A stretch of DNA of 64,000 bases from Vibrio sinaloensis (GCF_000808535.1 NZ_JWLV01000034.1:124001-188000); one strand, 5' to 3'; shown: positions 8,176 through 17,511, counted from the first letter of the stretch. Notes: generated by a model from the letters alone, not told the origin. Made by a program: numbers and translations.

Positions 8176-9609
8176 CTAGGTCGACACGGGCGTCATCGCC
8201 ACCTTATTACTCAAAGCTTCAAGCGAATATTGATGCAAATTGATGACCTTATCGCATAGCTTTCGCAACGCCTCCTCGTCGTGGCCAATGATGATCACGC
8301 TACATTGTCGCTCAGTCGCCAGAGAAGTGAGCAACTGAAAGGTTTCTGCCGCTGTTATGGGGTCAAGCCTTGAAGTGGGTTCATCTGCAATCAACAGCTT
8401 AGGTTTCATTAGCAATGCACGTAAAATAGCGAAACGCTGTAATTCTCCTCCTGAAATCTGCCTAGGTGTTCGTTGTAGTAACCCCAAGTCTAATTTCAGT
8501 AATCGCATCAAGGGCGCTATCTCCGCCTCATCAAAAGAGTGAATTTGCTGTAAATCACTCAGTAGTTGATTGAGCGTAACGTGTGTAGCAAATGCACTTG
8601 GCGGGTCTTGATAGAGCTTTAGCTTTTGCCCAACACTGACCGTTTGGTGAAACACAATCTCTCCAGAACTTGGCGTGAGTAACCCTAACACCGCATCCGC
8701 CAAACTCGTTTTACCACAACCACTTTGACCATAAATTCCAACCACTTCGCCCTCATCGACGTGAAGAGAAACCTTGTCAAACAGGGTGGTTTGATTTCGA
8801 CGCAGTGATAGGTTTTCTATACTCACCAGAGGCTGACCTGAGCTTGCAGAGGCTCGCTTTGGCCAATGTTTCGGGCTCGACTCGATAAGCGCCTTGGCGT
8901 ACTCAGATTTCGGATTGGCTAAGATCTCATGTGCGATTCCGGATTCCACCACTTCACCCTGTTTCATCACAATCATGTCTCCCCCTAGCCTTTGCGCCAG
9001 CTCGATATCATGAGTGATGGTAATCAATGCGCCCTGTTTTGCGTGCGCTGCGAGCATGTCACCAACAATGTCGCAATGGTCTCGATCTAGCCCTTTGGTG
9101 GGCTCGTCCGCTAACAGCAATTCTCCGCCAGCCTGAGTCGCGCATAAATAAGCGACTCGCTGCGCCATTCCACCTGAAAGCTGGAAAGGATATTTTTGTT
9201 TCGCGTGACTAAGGTTCATGCTCTCAAGCGCTGATTGAGCTCGTTTTTTGGCCATCGACGCAGGAGCCTGATTAACGAGAGTATGAACCTCTTCAATCTG
9301 TTGGTGTGCGGGCATAATAGGGTCTAGCGCAAGCCATGGTTCTTGAGGAAGCAACGCGATTTTTCGCCCCCACATCTGCTGCAACTCGCTTTCACCGACC
9401 GCTCGGTCATGGAGGTAAATCTGCCCCTTGGCAACCAACTCTTTTGGCAGGGTTCCGGTTAGCGCAGCCGCAATCAAACTTTTTCCCGCCCCTGTTTCGC
9501 CAAGAATCGTAAGCGGCTTTCCCTTAGCGAGGGTAAAACTCACCGGGTCAACTAAGACTTGCTGCTCCGTTTTTACTGACAGTGATTCGACACGAAGAAA
9601 ACAATTCAT
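8176..9609 (-). CDS. ABC transporter ATPase, two fused nucleotide-binding domains (nickel/peptide type)
   Basis: 477-aa ATP-binding subunit that energises the nickel/peptide-type importer encoded upstream. It is a head-to-tail fusion of two ATPase domains. The first has Walker A GETGAGKS, signature LSGGMAQRV and Walker B LLADEPTKGLD; the second has GQSGCGKT, ISGGELQRF and LIADEPTSRLD. In Nik/Dpp-type systems these are usually separate proteins (D and F, or D and E). The frame is open upstream to 9687, but ATG 9609 overlaps the TGA of the preceding permease gene by 4 bases (ATGA) and starts directly at the first domain, so it was chosen. It is the last gene of a four-gene operon. Confidence 0.88.
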   Translation of the reverse strand: MNCFLRVESLSVKTEQQVLVDPVSFTLAKGKPLTILGETGAGKSLIAAALTGTLPKELVAKGQIYLHDRAVGESELQQMWGRKIALLPQEPWLALDPIMPAHQQIEEVHTLVNQAPASMAKKRAQSALESMNLSHAKQKYPFQLSGGMAQRVAYLCATQAGGELLLADEPTKGLDRDHCDIVGDMLAAHAKQGALITITHDIELAQRLGGDMIVMKQGEVVESGIAHEILANPKSEYAKALIESSPKHWPKRASASSGQPLVSIENLSLRRNQTTLFDKVSLHVDEGEVVGIYGQSGCGKTSLADAVLGLLTPSSGEIVFHQTVSVGQKLKLYQDPPSAFATHVTLNQLLSDLQQIHSFDEAEIAPLMRLLKLDLGLLQRTPRQISGGELQRFAILRALLMKPKLLIADEPTSRLDPITAAETFQLLTSLATERQCSVIIIGHDEEALRKLCDKVINLHQYSLEALSNKVAMTPVST

Positions 9610-10391
9610 GACTTTTCCCCACTCGCGAGTAAATGGAACCCGAGTACTAAAACAAACAAGGTGATCAGTGGCTGCGCTAACACCCAAGGTGCAACTTGGT
9701 AGTAACGAAACAGCTCTACCATCATGAGTCCTAACTCCGCCTCTGGTGGCTTAAGCCCTACATGCAAAAAGCCGAGCGAGGCAAGCGCGAGTATGGTGTT
9801 TCCAGCCCCAAAGCAGCAGAGGGTGAACACATCTTGACGGCAGTGGGGCCAAATATGACGTTTAAATACATACCAAGAGCCAAACCCATACAACACAGAC
9901 GCTTCAACTTGCGGAGAATGAATCAGAGATAGCGTTCTATTACGCACCACTCGGTAGAACTCAACCCACAAAATAAGGGCGATTGCGACGTACAAAATCG
10001 TAAAGGATCCCGGTACTAGTGCGGCAAATAACAGCACTAAAATCAGCCCCGGCATTGCGAGGATAATATTCATCACAAAAGAGAAACTTCTCTCCCACCA
10101 CCCTTTGCGCCACCCTGCGAGTACGCCTGCAACAATCCCTAACGCAGCAGAGGTCAATACACTTAACCAAGCCAATGTTAACGAGGTAACAATCGCATCA
10201 CTTAAACGAGCAAAGTTACTCCGACCAAAATGATCGCGCCCCAGTGGCTCGGAGAAATCAGGCAAAGAAAACGCCAATGAGAGTTGCTGTGCGGCTGGGT
10301 CACTATTGAAGAGCAGTTTTTGCGTCAACACGAGCAGCAGTGCAGCGCCGATAATCGCAATGCCCCAAATTTGTTTAGCAAGCAGTTTCAT
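9606..10391 (-). CDS. ABC transporter permease, NikC/DppC type
   Basis: 261-aa inner-membrane permease with about five to six membrane segments. It has the N-terminal DHFGRSNFARL section typical of DppC/NikC proteins and an EAA-like loop (VEASVLYGFGSWYVFKRHIWPH). It forms the translocation channel with the NikB/DppB-type permease. Its ATG overlaps the stop of the upstream permease gene by 4 bases, and its own stop overlaps the ATPase start by 4 bases. The solute is not determined by sequence; nickel, metallophore complexes, haem precursors or peptides all use this family. Confidence 0.85.
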   Translation of the reverse strand: MKLLAKQIWGIAIIGAALLLVLTQKLLFNSDPAAQQLSLAFSLPDFSEPLGRDHFGRSNFARLSDAIVTSLTLAWLSVLTSAALGIVAGVLAGWRKGWWERSFSFVMNIILAMPGLILVLLFAALVPGSFTILYVAIALILWVEFYRVVRNRTLSLIHSPQVEASVLYGFGSWYVFKRHIWPHCRQDVFTLCCFGAGNTILALASLGFLHVGLKPPEAELGLMMVELFRYYQVAPWVLAQPLITLFVLVLGFHLLASGEKS

Positions 10392-11332
10392 TGCGTCGCC
10401 TCCTGCTGTTGTCTTGGATCAAGTTGGTAGGTCACGAGGTCAATAAAGGTGTTGATCGCAACAAACAACAAGCCCATCACCAATGCTGTTCCTTGGATCA
10501 TTGGGATATCTCGAGCGAAAATCGCGTGCGCCAACGCGTGGCCGATACCTGGCCAAGAGAAAAGTGACTCGATCATGATGATGCCTTCCATCAAGCCAAT
10601 GGTTTGAATCGCTAAGAAAGTGACAATCGGAATCGCAATATGGCGCTGTGCGTGATGCTGGAATGCTTGCTCAAAGGTTAGTCCTTTTAGTCTGGCAAAC
10701 TTAAAGTATGGTGCTGTAATCGCACTGCGCGTCGCGTTGCGAATAAGCCGATTTGACATCGCCGCCAGTGAGAGTGCTAACGTCAAGCCCGGCAAAAAGA
10801 GATGTGCTGCACTGCCAAACCCCGCCACAGGAAACAGCCCTAAGTGCAGTGCAAATAGAATCGTCATCACTAAGCCAATCACAAAGACTGGCTGAGCGCG
10901 GATAAACACCGAAGTAATCAAACTCCACTTATCAGCCGCCGAGTTGGCATGTTTTCCACAATAGACACCAATAGGTATCGCGATAAGGGCAGACAGTAAC
11001 AAAGCAACCAATGCGAGCAGCAATGAGTGACCAAGCTGATGCGTTATCTCTTCAATGACGGGGGTGCCGCTAATCAGGGAACGACCGAGGTCAAACTGGA
11101 GCAGATCCCACAACCATTGAAAATAAAGTTCAAACCCAGATCGGTCTAAACCGAGCTCCGCACTGACTGCTTGCGCCGCTTCTGCATCCACATAGTCGTA
11201 ACCATATCGACCCGCAGCGATACGAAACGCAAAATCCCCCGGAAGTAGGCGCATCAAAATGAATGTCAACGTGCCGATACTCCAAGCCACCAACGTGGCT
11301 TGGAACACTCTTCTAAGAAGGATGTTAATCAT
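10388..11332 (-). CDS. ABC transporter permease, NikB/DppB type
   Basis: 314-aa inner-membrane permease. It begins with the standard DppB-type first helix followed by RLLPGDFAFR, and has a large periplasmic loop before the core helices. The EAA-type motif (ARLKGLTFEQAFQHHAQRH) lies in the second half, and the protein ends with an ILDxxTYQLDPR-like tail (LVTYQLDPRQQ). Its start overlaps the 3' end of the binding-protein gene by 8 bases. It is a partner of the NikC/DppC-type permease and the fused ATPase in one uptake system. Confidence 0.85.
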   Translation of the reverse strand: MINILLRRVFQATLVAWSIGTLTFILMRLLPGDFAFRIAAGRYGYDYVDAEAAQAVSAELGLDRSGFELYFQWLWDLLQFDLGRSLISGTPVIEEITHQLGHSLLLALVALLLSALIAIPIGVYCGKHANSAADKWSLITSVFIRAQPVFVIGLVMTILFALHLGLFPVAGFGSAAHLFLPGLTLALSLAAMSNRLIRNATRSAITAPYFKFARLKGLTFEQAFQHHAQRHIAIPIVTFLAIQTIGLMEGIIMIESLFSWPGIGHALAHAIFARDIPMIQGTALVMGLLFVAINTFIDLVTYQLDPRQQQEATQ

Positions 11333-12860
11333 TCAGCGTCATCTCTGAAATTCGGTAGTTGATCTCAAACGGGTCAAAGCTAAAGTTGCCGACTTTCTTA
11401 TTCACCGCCACAAGTTGGGTGTAGAAAGTGATAGGAATCAATGGCATCTCTTGCGCAAGAATTTGAGACGCTTGCTGCGCTTGCTGTTGGTAATCAGCGC
11501 GATCTTTTGTGGCGCTCAAGCGGCTTAGCAGCGCGCTAAACTCTTCCGATGACCAGTTCGTTGGTCCCCAATCGCTACCTTTATGCTCAGCAAAGTCTTT
11601 AAGAAGCAGCGCAAGGGGATCGACCGTGGCGCCAAAGTTACGCGCCACGAGTGCCAACTCAATTGTGCCATCTTGATGCTTCGCTGGAATCGCACTGGAG
11701 TTATCAATGGAGATATCAACTTGAATGCCGACTTCCTTCAATTGCGCTTGAATAGCGGTAGCGACCACGGGCAGTTCTGGACGATCTGAATAGGTAGTCA
11801 GATTGACAACAAACGGCTTGCCTTCTCGCTCTAGGATGCCTTGTTCGTTTTGCTGCCATCCTTGAGAAGCAAGCAACGATTTCGCTTTGGCAATATCACG
11901 AGACGTCTGCGCGAACGCTTCAATGTGCCAAGCCCCTAACGAAGGCGCAAAAAGCTGGTAGGCTTCAGAGCCCGGCATGCGAATGATCTGCTTGGAAATA
12001 CCGGTACGATCGAGCGCTAAGCTCAGCGCTTGGCGTGTTTGGTACGAGTTAAGATACGGATGCTCGTTGTTCAGTTTGAGCAAAATTGTCCGAGGAATAG
12101 ATTCGCTCACGACATCGACATTCTCTGTTTGCTGCAATGGCGCGATGCTTGCTGGATCGAGGGTGTACACGATATCAGCCTGACCTGTTTGGGCGAGCAG
12201 AGCACGACTTTCAGCACGATGACCAGCTAGATATTCGACGTTTTCAATCTTGGCTTTGCTGCCCCAATAACCCTCGTTACGGGTCACATGAATTTTATGT
12301 GGCGGGACAAGTTCAGCAATTTTGTAAGGGCCAGTACCAGCCAGTGAAGTAGAGGTTCCTTCTTCGTTGTAGCTACTCGGAGAAGCGATCGCTACCGTGT
12401 AATGAGCCAAAACCGACAACATCGGGTTATAAGGTTTAGACAGGCGAAGTGTCAGCTGATTCCCGTTCGCCACTATCTCTGAAATAGGCGCACGCTTAAT
12501 CACGCCCGGCTTCGCCATCGCATTTTCAAGCGCCAATTTAACCGCTGCCGCATCCAGTTTTTCGCCATCGTGAAACGTTACCCCCTCTCGGATATCGAAC
12601 GTCCACTCGAGGTCATCAGGACTCACGGTCCACGCAACAGCGAGTTGCGGCTCCACTTGGCCCTTTTTATTGATCGCGACCAAAGATTCAACAACCTGCA
12701 TTCGGGTGAACATATAACCATCTTTCGAGAGATCTTGGCTTGAGTATTCAAACGGTCCAGAGATTTTTAATGCTTGGCTTGACGTGGGTTGAGTGAATTG
12801 CGATACAGTGACCGCCGCAATAGCAACGATTGCGGCGATACCCGCTATCCTAAATTTCAT
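11325..12860 (-). CDS. Periplasmic solute-binding protein, family 5 (NikA/DppA type)
   Basis: 511-aa extracytoplasmic binding protein, first gene of the four-gene transporter operon. An N-terminal hydrophobic signal (MKFRIAGIAAIVAIAAV...) lacks a lipobox cysteine, so the protein is probably periplasmic. Family 5 signatures include EWTFDIREGVTFHDGEKLDAA near residue 90, GTGPYKI near residue 180 and RQALSLALDR near residue 285. The ATG at 12860 has an AAGGA site about 9 bases upstream. Fur-like sites upstream suggest iron regulation, which would fit a metal-chelate ligand rather than peptides. Ligand identity is open. Confidence 0.85.
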   Translation of the reverse strand: MKFRIAGIAAIVAIAAVTVSQFTQPTSSQALKISGPFEYSSQDLSKDGYMFTRMQVVESLVAINKKGQVEPQLAVAWTVSPDDLEWTFDIREGVTFHDGEKLDAAAVKLALENAMAKPGVIKRAPISEIVANGNQLTLRLSKPYNPMLSVLAHYTVAIASPSSYNEEGTSTSLAGTGPYKIAELVPPHKIHVTRNEGYWGSKAKIENVEYLAGHRAESRALLAQTGQADIVYTLDPASIAPLQQTENVDVVSESIPRTILLKLNNEHPYLNSYQTRQALSLALDRTGISKQIIRMPGSEAYQLFAPSLGAWHIEAFAQTSRDIAKAKSLLASQGWQQNEQGILEREGKPFVVNLTTYSDRPELPVVATAIQAQLKEVGIQVDISIDNSSAIPAKHQDGTIELALVARNFGATVDPLALLLKDFAEHKGSDWGPTNWSSEEFSALLSRLSATKDRADYQQQAQQASQILAQEMPLIPITFYTQLVAVNKKVGNFSFDPFEINYRISEMTLND

Positions 12861-12923
12861 TATTCATGTCCTTAAAAATAAATTCAGTGCAATGTTATAA
12901 CATAACAATATTATCAATCAATA

Positions 12924-12938
12924 TGAGAATGGATATCA
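12924..12938 (-). promoter_or_regulatory. Possible Fur box upstream of the transporter operon
   Basis: TGAGAATGGATATCA matches the 7-1-7 Fur consensus (TGATAATCATTATCA) at 11 of 15 positions. It is embedded in an AT-rich stretch with further partial repeats (ATTATCAATCAATATG). It lies 64-78 bases upstream of the binding-protein gene, and could also influence the divergent AEC gene. Confidence 0.45.
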
Positions 12939-13068
12939 ATAAGAAACCGGAACGTGTCAGTTCATATCCGACATGAAATACTGCCAAACCTCTAAAATCT
13001 GGAACATTTCTTACATCTCCAACCGACGCACTCTGATAAGGTATTGAGAAGGGATATTTTTTTGTGTG

Positions 13069-14031
13069 ATGAGTCGAATGGATTTACTCAGCCAGTTGCA
13101 ATTTTCTGTATCAATCACGGGGCCAATTTGTTTGATGTTGGTGCTGGGTATCGTATTCAAACGTATTGGTTTGATAAACGATAACTTCATTGAGGTCGCC
13201 TCGAAACTGGTGTTTCAGGTGACACTCCCTACCATGCTCTTTCTGAGCATCGTAGTTTCAGAACATGATATCTCTGCCGCGAGTCACTTCATCTTGTACG
13301 GTGTGCTGTCCAGTGTAGCGTTTTTCGTGTTTACATCAGTTTGCGTAAAGGCGCTCTTTCCAACCTCTCCAGACCAAGGCGTGATCATACAGGGCGGGTT
13401 TCGCGCGAACACTGGCATTATCGGCATCGCTTATGTTGCCAATGCCTATGGTGAGCAAGGCATCGCATTAGGCGCGATATTTGTCGCCGCAACCACATTG
13501 GTTTACAACGTGTTGGCGGTGATTTGCCTCACTCCTAAGCATCAAGAATCGGGGGTAAAGGTGGGCAAAATGATGGCGGCTACGTTAACCAAAAATCCTC
13601 TCATTATTTCGATTTTACTCGGCATCGCCTTTTACGTTCTGAGTATTCCTGTACCAACCATTGCGATTGATGCAGGTAACTACCTTGCCAAAATGACATT
13701 GCCTCTCGCCCTTCTATGTATTGGCGGCTCCCTCAATTTAAGCTCTCTCAAAAAAGAACAAGCGCCCTCTTGGACGGCAAGCGGATTTAAGTTGGTGGCC
13801 GCACCAATACTCATTACTGGATGCGCCTATTGGTTAGGGTTTGAGGGGATGGAGCTCGGAATCATCTTCTTTATGAACGCTGCACCAGTGGCATCTGCCA
13901 GTTACATTATGGCAAGGGCAATGAACGGAAACGCTGTGCTCGCGGCCAATATTATTGCGCTAACCACGACAATGTCTACCGTGACTTGTACTCTCGGATT
14001 ATTGCTACTCAGTGTATGGGCACTTATTTGA
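13069..14031 (+). CDS. AEC family transporter (auxin efflux carrier/malonate-malate carrier type)
   Basis: About 320-aa inner-membrane carrier with around ten hydrophobic segments. The N-terminal helix ends in LGIVFKRIGLI, followed by LVFQVTLPTMLFLSIV; the middle has GGFRANTGIIGIAY, and the second half MTLPLALLCIGGSLNL and MNAAPVASASYIMARAM. These are the usual AEC landmarks, with paired proline or asparagine breaks in helices of both halves. Substrates in bacteria include malate, malonate and other organic acids; none can be chosen here. Possible starts are GTG 13066, ATG 13069 and ATG 13078; none has a well-spaced ribosome binding site. The gene is transcribed towards the LysR gene and away from the ABC operon. 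Confidence 0.85.
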   Translation: MSRMDLLSQLQFSVSITGPICLMLVLGIVFKRIGLINDNFIEVASKLVFQVTLPTMLFLSIVVSEHDISAASHFILYGVLSSVAFFVFTSVCVKALFPTSPDQGVIIQGGFRANTGIIGIAYVANAYGEQGIALGAIFVAATTLVYNVLAVICLTPKHQESGVKVGKMMAATLTKNPLIISILLGIAFYVLSIPVPTIAIDAGNYLAKMTLPLALLCIGGSLNLSSLKKEQAPSWTASGFKLVAAPILITGCAYWLGFEGMELGIIFFMNAAPVASASYIMARAMNGNAVLAANIIALTTTMSTVTCTLGLLLLSVWALI

Positions 14032-14046
14032 CGAAAAGCGGGAAGA

Positions 14047-14943
14047 CTAGTTCGAAGACAGATCCCACCAATCGTGCATCCAATCAAGAATTAGAGAAAA
14101 CTCTTCAATATCTGACTTACCAAAACAGAAAAAGGCATTGAGCCCAAATCGAAGCGACTGCTCGACCTCATTCAACTTGATCTCGACAAGCTCCCCTCTT
14201 TCTACCCAAGGGGTCATGTACCGCTTAGGCATGGCCGTCCAGCCATTAAATTTCACCAGCTCGCACAGTAAATCACTATTGCTTACAGTATGAACTTTGG
14301 GTGAGAGCTTCACGCTTAATAAATCAGAATTGAACGTGGCAAAATTCTCGGTGATGTATTGAGTTTCTAGCATGAGTTCTTCAAGTTTGAGCGCTTTACG
14401 CTGCACTAGTGGAGAGTTCGAACCAACATAAAAACCCACTTCAACATTGCCTAATGCTCGCCAAGTGACTTCTTTTTCAGCCGTTGCCTTACCACGATAA
14501 GGCAAGATCGCGATATCACACGTCCCTTGTATCAAAAGCTCCAACGCTTGCTCACGGGTTCGATGCAGCCAGTTAACGGTGAGGTCTTCGCGATAGCTAA
14601 GCAGTTGGTGCTCAATATAAGCAATAAGATCCAATGGTGTGATCACGTCATAACAGATATTGATTGTGTGAACATCAGTTTCGTACAGTGTCTGGCTCTG
14701 AGCAAAGAGCGACCGATTTTGTTTCTCAACAAGTTTGGCACGTTGATAAAGCTGAGCCGCTTTATCTGTAGGCACCGCTTTGCGCCCCTCGATTTCAAAA
14801 AGCGGGTAACCGAGCAGATCCTCGTAGGCTATTACGTGCTCTCGTACTGTTGTGCGTGACTTACCTAGGTGTTTTGCCGCGTGGCTGTACGATCCTAGCT
14901 CAAAGACAGCAACAAACGCACTGATCTGTTCCAACGTATGCAC
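14047..14943 (-). CDS. LysR-type transcriptional regulator divergent from the amidohydrolase gene
   Basis: About 298-aa regulator. The N-terminal winged helix-turn-helix spans residues 1-65 (HTLEQISAFVAVFELGSYSH, AAKHLGKSRTTVREHV, LLGYPLFE). The remainder is a periplasmic-binding-like effector domain. The open frame extends to 15012, but GTG 14943 has a GGAGAG site 8 bases upstream and places the helix-turn-helix at the usual distance from the N-terminus. The gene is divergent from the exported amidohydrolase, with a palindrome in the shared spacer, so it probably controls that gene and perhaps itself. It is convergent with the AEC carrier gene, 15 bases apart. Confidence 0.85.
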   Translation of the reverse strand: MHTLEQISAFVAVFELGSYSHAAKHLGKSRTTVREHVIAYEDLLGYPLFEIEGRKAVPTDKAAQLYQRAKLVEKQNRSLFAQSQTLYETDVHTINICYDVITPLDLIAYIEHQLLSYREDLTVNWLHRTREQALELLIQGTCDIAILPYRGKATAEKEVTWRALGNVEVGFYVGSNSPLVQRKALKLEELMLETQYITENFATFNSDLLSVKLSPKVHTVSNSDLLCELVKFNGWTAMPKRYMTPWVERGELVEIKLNEVEQSLRFGLNAFFCFGKSDIEEFSLILDWMHDWWDLSSN

Positions 14944-14965
14944 TCGATACTCTCCAGTAAAATTC

Positions 14966-14982
14966 GTTAGGAATAACCTAAC
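14966..14982. promoter_or_regulatory. Palindrome, likely operator of the LysR regulator
   Basis: GTTAGG-AATAA-CCTAAC is a perfect 6-base inverted repeat with a 5-base spacer. It lies in the approximately 115-bp gap between the divergent LysR and amidohydrolase genes. Position and symmetry fit a LysR-type binding site; binding is inferred. Confidence 0.5.
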
Positions 14983-15058
14983 ATAACTGATTTTTTTGTT
15001 TTGTTTTTTCATGGAAAAATCGAAGTCAGTTCATGATTTCTGGCTCGGAGAGAACAAA

Positions 15059-16744
15059 ATGAAAAGGTTTCCGCTAACACTTATCGCCGCACTTATTACC
15101 CCATCGGTATTTGCCAACGATGCAGATCTTATTTTTACCAATGCTGATGTCATCACCGTGACAGGTGAAAACGCTCGCGCACAAGCGGTTGCGATTAAGG
15201 ATGGCAATATCGTCGCGGTGGGTTCAAACCAAGATATCCTCAAGCAAAAAGGCAAAGAAACTCATGTGCGCGATCTTCAAGGAAAGACGCTTGCTCCAGG
15301 TTTTATCGATAGCCACGGCCATTTCGCACAGTACCTACCACTGATTGAAAGTGAGTTCCTTTACCCAGCACCTATGGGCAGTACCAATTCTATCGAAGAC
15401 ATTCGCACTCAAATGACGCGCTACTTCACTCAGCCAAATTTAGATAAAGACATTTTGCATGTCGCCTTTGGTTATGATGATGCCGAGCTAAACGAAAAGC
15501 GTCACCCTAGCAAAGAAGAGCTCGACCAATTTACCGGTGATTACAACTTCTGCGCGGTGCATATTTCTGGGCACCTCGCAACATGTAACAGTAAAGGCCT
15601 AGAGTTTATTGGCTATACAAAGCAGACCCCAAACCCTGAAGGAGGCGTTATTCGCCGTGATGGGAATGGTGAAATGACCGGAGTTTTGGAAGAGTCTGCG
15701 GTATATGCAATTTTAGGTAACCTACCTGAAATGACCCAACAAGATGCGATTCGCCGCTTTGGTAAAGTACAAGATATGTACGCTAGCTACGGCATCACAA
15801 CCACCCAAGAAGGGCTAGCTACCATGCCAGCGCTACGCGCAATGAAAACCATGGCCGAAAATGATCTCATGAAAATCGATCTCCTCGCTTACGCTAAATG
15901 GGTGGATTTAGAAGAAGCGATTGAACTGATGCCAATGAAATCGACCATCAATGGCTTTACACTTGCGGGCGTTAAAATGGTCGGCGATGGATCACCTCAA
16001 GGTAAGACTGCTTACTTATCAACACCTTATTATGAGCCACCGCATAGCCACGCCTACGACTACCACGGTTATCCAGTGCTGAATCAAGAAGAAATGAATC
16101 ACTGGGTAGAAACAGCCTACAAAATGAATGCACAAATACTTAGCCACAGTAATGGTGATGCTTCCGCGGATATCTTACTCAATGCGGTTGAGCGTGCGGA
16201 TGAAAAGCTGGGCAAGGAAGACCGTCGTACTGTGGTGATTCATGCGCAAACCACTCGCTTAGATCAGGTTAAGCGTATGAAAAAGAATGAAATGATCCCT
16301 TCATTCTTCCCTGCTCACACCTATTTTTGGGGAGATTTTCATAAGAGTTCGGTACTTGGACCATGGCGAGCGTCAAACATCTCACCGATGGGATGGGCAA
16401 ATTCAAATGATCTCATGTTCACCATTCATATGGATGCGCCCGTGCTCTTCCCAGATATGATGACCAACATGTGGAGCGCAGTAAACCGCGTCACTCGCAG
16501 TGGCGAAACTCTGGGTGAGCATCATAAGATTACTCCGTACCAAGCATTGGAAGCCGTGACGATTAATGCGGCTTACCAAAACTTTGAGGAAACGACTAAG
16601 GGGACAATTGAAGTGGGTAAGCGTGCTGACTTCGTGGTATTGGACTCAAACCCGTTAGAGGTCGCCCCTTCGGATATTAATCAGATCCAAGTGCTAGAGA
16701 CGATCAAAGATGGCAAAACGGTGTTCCAGCGTAATCAAGGCTAA
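15059..16744 (+). CDS. Exported amidohydrolase, amidohydrolase-3 (YtcJ-like) family
   Basis: 561-aa metal-dependent hydrolase with a signal peptide ending ...PSVFA before NDAD, so it is probably periplasmic. Motifs include the N-terminal beta sandwich DADLIFTNADVITVTGEN, the metal-binding GFIDSHGHF at about residue 83, and VKMVGDGSPQGKTAYL. Further on are SHSNGDASAD and VVIHAQ (metal histidines), and the C-terminal GTIEVGKRADFVVLD that closes the sandwich domain. The frame is open from 14996, but ATG 15059 has a GGAGAG site 6 bases upstream and gives the correct signal peptide. The substrate is unknown; family members hydrolyse N-substituted amides and cyclic amides. The divergent LysR gene is its likely regulator. 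Confidence 0.85.
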   Translation: MKRFPLTLIAALITPSVFANDADLIFTNADVITVTGENARAQAVAIKDGNIVAVGSNQDILKQKGKETHVRDLQGKTLAPGFIDSHGHFAQYLPLIESEFLYPAPMGSTNSIEDIRTQMTRYFTQPNLDKDILHVAFGYDDAELNEKRHPSKEELDQFTGDYNFCAVHISGHLATCNSKGLEFIGYTKQTPNPEGGVIRRDGNGEMTGVLEESAVYAILGNLPEMTQQDAIRRFGKVQDMYASYGITTTQEGLATMPALRAMKTMAENDLMKIDLLAYAKWVDLEEAIELMPMKSTINGFTLAGVKMVGDGSPQGKTAYLSTPYYEPPHSHAYDYHGYPVLNQEEMNHWVETAYKMNAQILSHSNGDASADILLNAVERADEKLGKEDRRTVVIHAQTTRLDQVKRMKKNEMIPSFFPAHTYFWGDFHKSSVLGPWRASNISPMGWANSNDLMFTIHMDAPVLFPDMMTNMWSAVNRVTRSGETLGEHHKITPYQALEAVTINAAYQNFEETTKGTIEVGKRADFVVLDSNPLEVAPSDINQIQVLETIKDGKTVFQRNQG

Positions 16745-16779
16745 TTGAGACAACCTAGCCAGTTGGACATTTTAAACCA

Positions 16780-16803
16780 AAGCGAGGCAACAATGCCTCG
16801 CTT
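16780..16803. terminator. Terminator between amidohydrolase and pncA
   Basis: Nine-base perfect stem AAGCGAGGC/GCCTCGCTT with a 6-base loop, between two convergent genes. The T-tract is weak on both sides. Confidence 0.6.
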
Positions 16804-16826
16804 GATTGTTTCTCTACGATGGCTAC

Positions 16827-17492
16827 TTATTTGTCATTGCCACTCACAATGAGCTCTGAAGCGCTCTCAACAAGAAGCACGCCCTTTTCAGACAACGCTT
16901 GCGCGACATCCTCAGCATTCTCCGGAAACACTGCTCGCGTCGAGGCTAGATTCAGAATCACCCGAAAGCCTGCATCCACCAGCTGTTCTACCGACTTCTT
17001 AACACAAAAATCTAACGCCAAGCCCCCGACAATCACGGTATCTATGCCTTTAGATTGCAGAAACTCGATCCCGCCTGTCGACAGCGTATCTGCTTGGTCA
17101 TGGTAGAAAGCGCCATAAGGGTGCGCGTCTGGGTCGATGCCTTTGTTCATTTGGAAGTCGTAGTCACGAATCGCTGGCAAGCCGGGCAACAACTCAACGC
17201 CCGAAGTACCGACCACACAATGCGGGTTCCACTTAATATCCACTTCTGGCAGCCCAACAGGTTCCAGCATGTTCGCTGGAGTTTCCGCTTCCCACGCTGC
17301 GCCTGGAGGGTGCATATCTCGCGACACGAGCTTAATACTCGCTTTACTGTGGTTGGCAATCAATTCGTCGACGATTTCCAGCGCCCCCGCTACAGGCAGT
17401 TCGTTCGGGCAAAGCTCACTAAAGCCTTTTTGCGGGTCAACATCGACGGCCGCTGTTTTCGATTTCTCAATCTGTACCGTTTTCAAAGACAT
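16827..17492 (-). CDS. pncA: Nicotinamidase (isochorismatase-like cysteine hydrolase)
   Basis: 221-aa enzyme that converts nicotinamide to nicotinate (EC 3.5.1.19) for NAD salvage. The catalytic triad is visible: D17 in AAVDVDPQKGF, K117 in MNKG and C163 in GGLALDFCVKKS. The metal-site residues D59 and H61 (SRDMHPPGAAW) and H91 (NPHCVVGTSG) are also present. It is downstream of the NrtR-type regulator gene by 19 bases on the same strand, so the two are cotranscribed, and pncB, the next enzyme of the pathway, lies divergently. This grouping supports nicotinamidase over other isochorismatase-family activities. Confidence 0.88.
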   Translation of the reverse strand: MSLKTVQIEKSKTAAVDVDPQKGFSELCPNELPVAGALEIVDELIANHSKASIKLVSRDMHPPGAAWEAETPANMLEPVGLPEVDIKWNPHCVVGTSGVELLPGLPAIRDYDFQMNKGIDPDAHPYGAFYHDQADTLSTGGIEFLQSKGIDTVIVGGLALDFCVKKSVEQLVDAGFRVILNLASTRAVFPENAEDVAQALSEKGVLLVESASELIVSGNDK

Positions 17493-17511
17493 GGGTTATT
17501 CCTTATGCTGT

